Source of the DNA: Alsobacter sp045348435
GTDB taxonomy: Bacteria; Pseudomonadota; Alphaproteobacteria; Rhizobiales; Beijerinckiaceae
DNA length: 64,000 nucleotides
Direction of reading: 5' to 3'
Assembly (NCBI RefSeq): GCF_045348435.1
Contig: NZ_CP157484.1
Span: 124,001-188,000, forward strand
Shown here: piece after piece, positions 60,060-64,000 of the stretch
Position numbering within the stretch: the first letter of the stretch is position 1
How the letters are laid out: each line of letters opens with the position of its first letter
Position numbers and translations under genes: made by a program
Notes under the pieces: generated by a model
The model's input: only the letters and a program-made list of their open reading frames with translations
The model's database searches: none
What the model was told of the DNA's origin: nothing

Positions 60060-61220
60060 TCACTGTCCGTCCGCGGTCTTGCCGTCCGGACTCCGGCCCG
60101 GCGCCTGCCCGGCCGCGATCTTGGTGACGTCGATGCTGTTGTCGATCTTCACCGCAGCGCCGGGCGTCAGCTTGTTCTGGCCCGACGCAACCACCGTCTG
60201 CCCCGCCTGAACGCCCGATGTGATCTCCGAGATCCCGCCCTCGCGGCGGCCGACCTTGACGAAGACCTGCTTGACCACGAGCCTGGTCTTCTCGCCCTGC
60301 TTCTCCTCCTCCAGGGCGAAGACGTAATCGCCATAGAGGCTGGCGATCACGGCGGTCTGCGGAACCGTGACGATGTTCGGCTCCGGCGGCAACTCCACGC
60401 GCACCCGCAGGAACTGGCCGGGCACGATCGCCTCGTCGCGGTTGTCGTCGACGACGGCCTGCACCGACACGAGGCGGGTCTGCGGGTCCACGCGCGGGTC
60501 GATGCCGGTGATCTTGCCCACATGGGTGAGTTGGTCGTCGCTGACGCCGGTGCGGATGGGCTGGCCGGCCTTCACCCTGGAGATCATCTGCTCCGGGACG
60601 GTGAAGTCCACCTTCATCGACTGCAGGTTCTGGTAGGTCGCCACCACGGTCCCGGGCTGGAGATACTGGCCCGGATTGATGCGCGGGATGCCGATCGTGC
60701 CGGCGAACGGCGCCTTGAGGGCCTTCTGGTCGATCACCGCCTGGATGCGCTGGAGGCGCGAACGGGCGGTGGCCAATTGGGCGATCACCTGGTCGAAGGC
60801 CGCCTGGGTGTCGAAGCCGCGCTGCCGCAATGTGGTCGAACGCTCCAGGTTCGCCTCGCTCAGCTTCACGGCCGCCTGCGCGTCGACGAGGTCGGCGCGC
60901 TCGATGGAGTCGTCGAGCTGGACCACGACGTCGCCCTGATTGAGGCGCTGGTTGGCCTTGAAGCGGATCTCCCGCACGACGCCGCCGATCTCCACCGCGA
61001 GCTCGACGCCCTTCTCGGCGCGGGCCGTGCCGATGGCCGAGATGCCGGGCGTCCAGGTGATGGCGCGCGCCTGCGTGGCGGACACGGTCTGGGCCGGCCG
61101 CTGCATCGTGGCGAAGAAGTTCGCGATCATCTTGTCGCGGAAGAAATTGAACCAGACCAACGCCCCGCACAGGCCGACGGCCAGCAGGAAGACGAGGGTC
61201 ACGACGAGGCGCCGCTTCAT
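60060..61220 (-). CDS. RND efflux periplasmic adaptor (HlyD/MFP family)
   Basis: A 386-residue adaptor that joins the RND pump to an outer-membrane channel. The N-terminal helix (RLVVTLVFLLAVGLCGALVW) anchors it in the inner membrane. Next come a lipoyl-like half (EIGGVVREIRFKANQRLNQG), an alpha-helical hairpin (about 110-175), and the second half (KALKAPFAGTIGIPRINPGQ). The C-terminal beta-barrel and membrane-proximal domains follow. The ATG at 61220 is chosen because the upstream frame runs into the divergent regulator region. It is the first gene of the pump operon. Confidence 0.94.
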   Translation of the reverse strand: MKRRLVVTLVFLLAVGLCGALVWFNFFRDKMIANFFATMQRPAQTVSATQARAITWTPGISAIGTARAEKGVELAVEIGGVVREIRFKANQRLNQGDVVVQLDDSIERADLVDAQAAVKLSEANLERSTTLRQRGFDTQAAFDQVIAQLATARSRLQRIQAVIDQKALKAPFAGTIGIPRINPGQYLQPGTVVATYQNLQSMKVDFTVPEQMISRVKAGQPIRTGVSDDQLTHVGKITGIDPRVDPQTRLVSVQAVVDDNRDEAIVPGQFLRVRVELPPEPNIVTVPQTAVIASLYGDYVFALEEEKQGEKTRLVVKQVFVKVGRREGGISEITSGVQAGQTVVASGQNKLTPGAAVKIDNSIDVTKIAAGQAPGRSPDGKTADGQ

Positions 61221-61270
61221 GGGTGGTCCGTTTCTGATGATCGGTCTACGCCGATTTGCGCGTGAGGGCC

Positions 61271-61341
61271 GACCGTACAGTCGCGATGAGGCGCTTGATT
61301 GGCGGCCAGCCGCCGCATATAAACCGACCGGACGGTACAGT
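61271..61341. promoter_or_regulatory. Divergent control region of the pump and its TetR regulator
   Basis: A plus-strand promoter is clear: TTGATT (61295-61300), 17 bp, TATAAA (61318-61323). A near-palindrome ACCGACCGGACGGT (61323-61336) overlaps the -10 end and the start of transcription. The sequence GAC(C/G)GTACAGT occurs twice in the same direction, at 61271-61281 and 61331-61341, exactly 60 bp apart. These are candidate operators for the TetR protein, one on each side of the promoter core. The minus-strand promoter for the pump was not resolved. Confidence 0.6.
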
Positions 61342-61390
61342 TCAAGGGCCATCGGCCAGGACGGCGGGCGCAACGATGCAGGGCGGGCCG

Positions 61391-61960
61391 ATGAGCGAGA
61401 CGCGTCGGGGGCGCGCCAAGTCCCGTGGCCGCATCCTGGACGCGGCGGCCGAGATCGTCGCCGAGATCGGCGCGGGCAAGCTCACTCTGGACGCCGTCGC
61501 GCAAAGGGCCGGCCTCAGCAAGGGCGGGCTCCTCTACAATTTCCCCAGCAAGGACGCGCTGCTGGCCGGCATGATCGAGCGGATGATCGACGACTCCCGC
61601 GCCGAGAAGGAGCGTCTGCGGCCCGAGATGCAGGGCCGTCGCAACATCGAGGCGCGTCTTTCGGCCGCAGTGTCATTGCGCATGAGGGCGGGCACGAAGG
61701 ACGTGTCCAGCGGCCTGATGGCGGCCCTGGCCGAAAACCCGTCGCTGCTGGATCCGGTCCGGCGTCTCATCGCGCAGGACTGGCGCGAGATCAAGAACAC
61801 CTCCGAGGACCCGGACGCCGCCATGATCGCATGGCTGGCGGTGGAAGCCCTCGGCAGCCTCGACATGCATGGCGTCAGCCCTGTGACGCCGGCCGACAGG
61901 TCGAGGATCGAGAAGGCCGTCCAGCGGCTGCTGGACAGCGGGATCGCCGGGGACGCTTAG
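61391..61960 (+). CDS. TetR-family repressor of the RND pump
   Basis: A 189-residue TetR-type regulator, starting MSETRRGRAKSRGRILDAAA (an ATG five codons upstream is also possible). The N-terminal helix-turn-helix is KLTLDAVAQRAGLSKGGLLY followed by NFPSKDALLAGMIE, a textbook TetR DNA-binding domain. The C-terminal part is a helical ligand-binding and dimer domain. It is divergent from the adaptor gene, with two candidate operators between them. This is the standard arrangement for a repressor that is released by pump substrates. Confidence 0.9.
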   Translation: MSETRRGRAKSRGRILDAAAEIVAEIGAGKLTLDAVAQRAGLSKGGLLYNFPSKDALLAGMIERMIDDSRAEKERLRPEMQGRRNIEARLSAAVSLRMRAGTKDVSSGLMAALAENPSLLDPVRRLIAQDWREIKNTSEDPDAAMIAWLAVEALGSLDMHGVSPVTPADRSRIEKAVQRLLDSGIAGDA

Positions 61961-62301
61961 CGCGCGGGAGCGCGGCGCGTCAGGTCGACGGTCGTGCCCG
62001 GGGGGATCGACACCCGGAAGCGCCGGGCCTTCTCGACCACGACGGTGCGGGTCGTCCGGGCGCGGGTCTCGACCGTGGTCGTCGAGCGGTTCTGCGACGC
62101 CGCGACCTCCTTCGCGACGCGCGGGCGCACCTCGTCGGGCGTCAGGTCCATCAGGCCGGCCACGATGTCGGTCTGCTGGTCGACGTCGTCGGTCAGCCCC
62201 TGGGCGGCGAAGACGGCCTCTTCCAGCGTCGGCGGCTCCTTGCGGACGCGCAGCGGCTTCAGGTCGCGGGTCATGGCCTTGGCAGGCACGTGTCTCTCCA
62301 T
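61957..62301 (-). CDS. Small basic protein of unknown function
   Basis: A 114-residue protein from an ATG at 62301 (MERHVPAKAMTRDLKPLRV); a longer start at 62343 is possible, and neither has a clear ribosome-binding site. The middle part has EEAVFAAQGLTDDVDQQTDI, and the end is Thr/Arg-rich (RSTTTVETRARTTRTVVVEK). No domain is recognised. It overlaps the end of the TetR gene by 4 bp on the opposite strand. Being a convergent tail-to-tail overlap, its expression could be affected by tetR transcription. Confidence 0.6.
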   Translation of the reverse strand: MERHVPAKAMTRDLKPLRVRKEPPTLEEAVFAAQGLTDDVDQQTDIVAGLMDLTPDEVRPRVAKEVAASQNRSTTTVETRARTTRTVVVEKARRFRVSIPPGTTVDLTRRAPAR

Positions 62302-62489
62302 TGCTGTGGACGTCACCCTAGCGGATTCGAGATGATTGTGCATTGCAACATTTTCAAGGGTGGTGCGCTTTTTCGCCGTCCCGCTTCGATCCGATGCGAC
62401 AATTTCGCCTTGGGGTGGCGCCGGTCCGTGCAGGAAGCGGGCGGAACTGTGGCGAGCGGATCGCATTATGGCGGCTTAGGGGGACATCC

Positions 62490-64000
62490 ATGGATCATCC
62501 AGCCTCAGCGCGACGCGATCATGACCATGGACGACCTGGCGTGTTCGCGCGCGACCTGCCCTTCGGGGCGGCCTGCCACGACGCCGGCGTGACCTTCCGC
62601 TTCTGGGCGCCGAAAGTGGAGAGCGTGGATCTCGTCATCAAGGGGAGCGCTCCCGTGCCGATGGCCACCGGAGCTGACGGTTGGCGCGAGGCGACCGTTC
62701 CTGGCGCCGGGGCCGGACTGCGCTACGCCTACCGCCTGCCCGACGGGCGCGAGGTCCCGGATCCCGTCTCCCGCTTCCAGCCCGACGACGTGCACGGCCG
62801 CAGCGAGGTGATCGACCCGCGGCGCTTCGCGTGGGCCCATCCGGACTGGAAAGGCCGGCCCTGGGAGGAATGCGTCATCTACGAGCTGCATGTCGGCGCC
62901 TTCACGCCGGAGGGCACGTTCCAGGCCGTCCGCGGCAAGCTCGACCACCTCGCGAGCCTGGGCGTGACCGCCATTCAGCTCATGCCGATCGCCGACTTTC
63001 CCGGCCGGCGGAACTGGGGCTATGACGGAGTGCTCCCCTTCGCCCCCGACAGCGCCTATGGCCGCCCTGAAGACCTGAAGGCCCTCATCGACGACGCCCA
63101 TGGGCGCGGCCTGATGGTCTTCCTGGACGTCGTCTACAATCACTTCGGGCCGGACGGGAACTACCTGCCCCTCTACGCGCCCGTTTTCACCGACCGACAC
63201 AGGACGCCCTGGGGCGGCGGCGTCGATTTCGACGGACCCCAGAGCCGCCCCGTTCGCGATCTCGTCATCGAGAACGCGCTCTACTGGCTGCAGGAATACA
63301 GGTTCGACGGCCTGCGGCTCGACGCGGTCCACGCCATCATGGACGACAGCGGCAACCATCTCTTGCGCGAGCTGGCCGAGCGCGTGCACGCCGAGACCCG
63401 GGGGCGCTCGGTCCACCTCATCCTGGAGAACGAGGAGAACGAGCCCGAGCTGCTCCTGCGCGGCGAAGACGAGCGGCCCCTCCTCTACACCGCCCAGTGG
63501 AACGACGACGTCCATCACGTGCTGCATACGGCGGTGACGGGGGAGGCGGCCGGCTACTACGCCGACTACGCGGGCGACGCCGCCCGCCTGGCCAGGGCGA
63601 TCGCGGAGGGGTTCGCCTTCCAGGGCGAGGTCATGCCCTATCGGGGGTCGGCGCGCGGCGGCTCCACGGCGCAACTGCCCCCGACCGCCTTCGTCAGCTT
63701 CATCCAGAACCACGACCAGGTCGGCAACCGCGCCTTCGGCGACCGGATCACGGCGTCGGCGCGCGCCGAGGCGGTCCGGGCGGCCGCCGCCGTGAGCCTG
63801 CTGTCGCCGCAGATCCCGATGCTGTTCATGGGCGAGGAGTGGGCGTCCGAGAGCCCCTTCCCGTTCTTCTGCGAGTTCGGTCCCGAACTGGCCGAAGCGG
63901 TCCGCACAGGCCGGCGCGCGGAGTTCGCGCGCTTCCCGGAGTTCCAGGACGAGGCCGCGCGCGAGCGGATCCCCGACCCCACCGCGGAGGCCACGTTCCT
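62490..64000 (+). CDS. treZ: Malto-oligosyltrehalose trehalohydrolase TreZ (partial)
   Basis: Releases trehalose from the trehalosyl end of maltooligosyl-trehalose made by TreY, in the cytosol. The first 503 residues are present and the gene runs off the right edge. Starting MDHPASARRDHDHGRPG, it has an N-terminal CBM48-like domain (TFRFWAPKVESV), then a GH13 TIM barrel. The catalytic residues are Asp278 in GLRLDAVHA, Glu313 in LILENEENE, and the transition-state Asp409 in QNHDQVGN. The ribosome-binding site AGGGGGGA lies 6-7 bases upstream of the ATG. treY is probably just beyond the window. Confidence 0.95.
   Translation, partial: MDHPASARRDHDHGRPGVFARDLPFGAACHDAGVTFRFWAPKVESVDLVIKGSAPVPMATGADGWREATVPGAGAGLRYAYRLPDGREVPDPVSRFQPDDVHGRSEVIDPRRFAWAHPDWKGRPWEECVIYELHVGAFTPEGTFQAVRGKLDHLASLGVTAIQLMPIADFPGRRNWGYDGVLPFAPDSAYGRPEDLKALIDDAHGRGLMVFLDVVYNHFGPDGNYLPLYAPVFTDRHRTPWGGGVDFDGPQSRPVRDLVIENALYWLQEYRFDGLRLDAVHAIMDDSGNHLLRELAERVHAETRGRSVHLILENEENEPELLLRGEDERPLLYTAQWNDDVHHVLHTAVTGEAAGYYADYAGDAARLARAIAEGFAFQGEVMPYRGSARGGSTAQLPPTAFVSFIQNHDQVGNRAFGDRITASARAEAVRAAAAVSLLSPQIPMLFMGEEWASESPFPFFCEFGPELAEAVRTGRRAEFARFPEFQDEAARERIPDPTAEATF

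Noticed and set aside
57298..60210. 970-codon plus-strand reading frame
   Set aside because: It is the antisense of the RND pump gene, with extreme His/Arg/Asp content typical of shadow frames.

Overview
This window is about 64 kb of high-GC chromosomal DNA from an alphaproteobacterium, most likely of the order Hyphomicrobiales (Rhizobiales). The grounds are the overall gene style, the alphaproteobacterial-type DnaX, the membrane-anchored cytochrome c, the dapE-dapD-nucleotidase-argB block and the gene pairs kdsB-pheA and dnaX-ybaB-recR. Most of it is ordinary, densely packed core genome. No rRNA, tRNA, CRISPR array, prophage or insertion sequence was seen. The species cannot be named from the sequence alone.

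Layout. 1-4 kb holds a partial lipoprotein, an M17 aminopeptidase, a MarR regulator overlapping an NlpC/P60 peptidase, and a GhrA-type reductase. 4-12.2 kb (minus strand) is a nucleoside uptake and catabolism operon: a BMP-family binding protein, double ATPase and two permeases, then cdd, a purine nucleoside phosphorylase, deoC and deoA. 12.4-17.5 kb holds a DUF1194 protein, mgsA, hrpB, a small AT-richer ORF and a LuxR-type regulator with no luxI in the window. 17.6-31.6 kb (minus strand) is a long run: two yejA paralogues, yejB, yejE, a toxin-antitoxin pair inserted before yejF, yejF, deoB, then a URC-type uracil catabolism set (urc1, urc4, upp) and a HAD phosphatase.

31.7-45.1 kb holds a cytochrome c, kdsB, pheA, ppc, nudC, a HIT protein, the SRP RNA (ffs), dnaX, ybaB, recR, rmuC, def, fmt and truA. 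45.2-53.7 kb (minus strand) holds an unknown membrane protein, dapE, dapD, a pyrimidine 5'-nucleotidase, argB, a DUF423 protein, and the engB-yidC-rnpA-rpmH block. 54-57 kb holds an unusual FAD oxidoreductase lacking the redox-active disulfide, followed by an orphan histidine kinase. 57-62 kb holds an RND pump and its adaptor divergent from a TetR repressor, then a small basic unknown protein. treZ runs off the right edge.

The functional theme is pyrimidine and nucleoside use. The BMP transporter would import nucleosides, and Cdd, PNP and DeoA would cleave them. DeoB and DeoC would feed the deoxyribose moiety to glycolysis, and the URC set would dispose of the uracil. The two operons lie only about 5.4 kb apart and complement each other: deoB is in one, deoC and deoA in the other. 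Several families of intergenic palindromic repeats sit between operons. The least explained items are the disulfide-less oxidoreductase with its kinase, the small ORF before the solo luxR, the HAD phosphatase at the end of the URC set, and the toxin-antitoxin pair inside yej.
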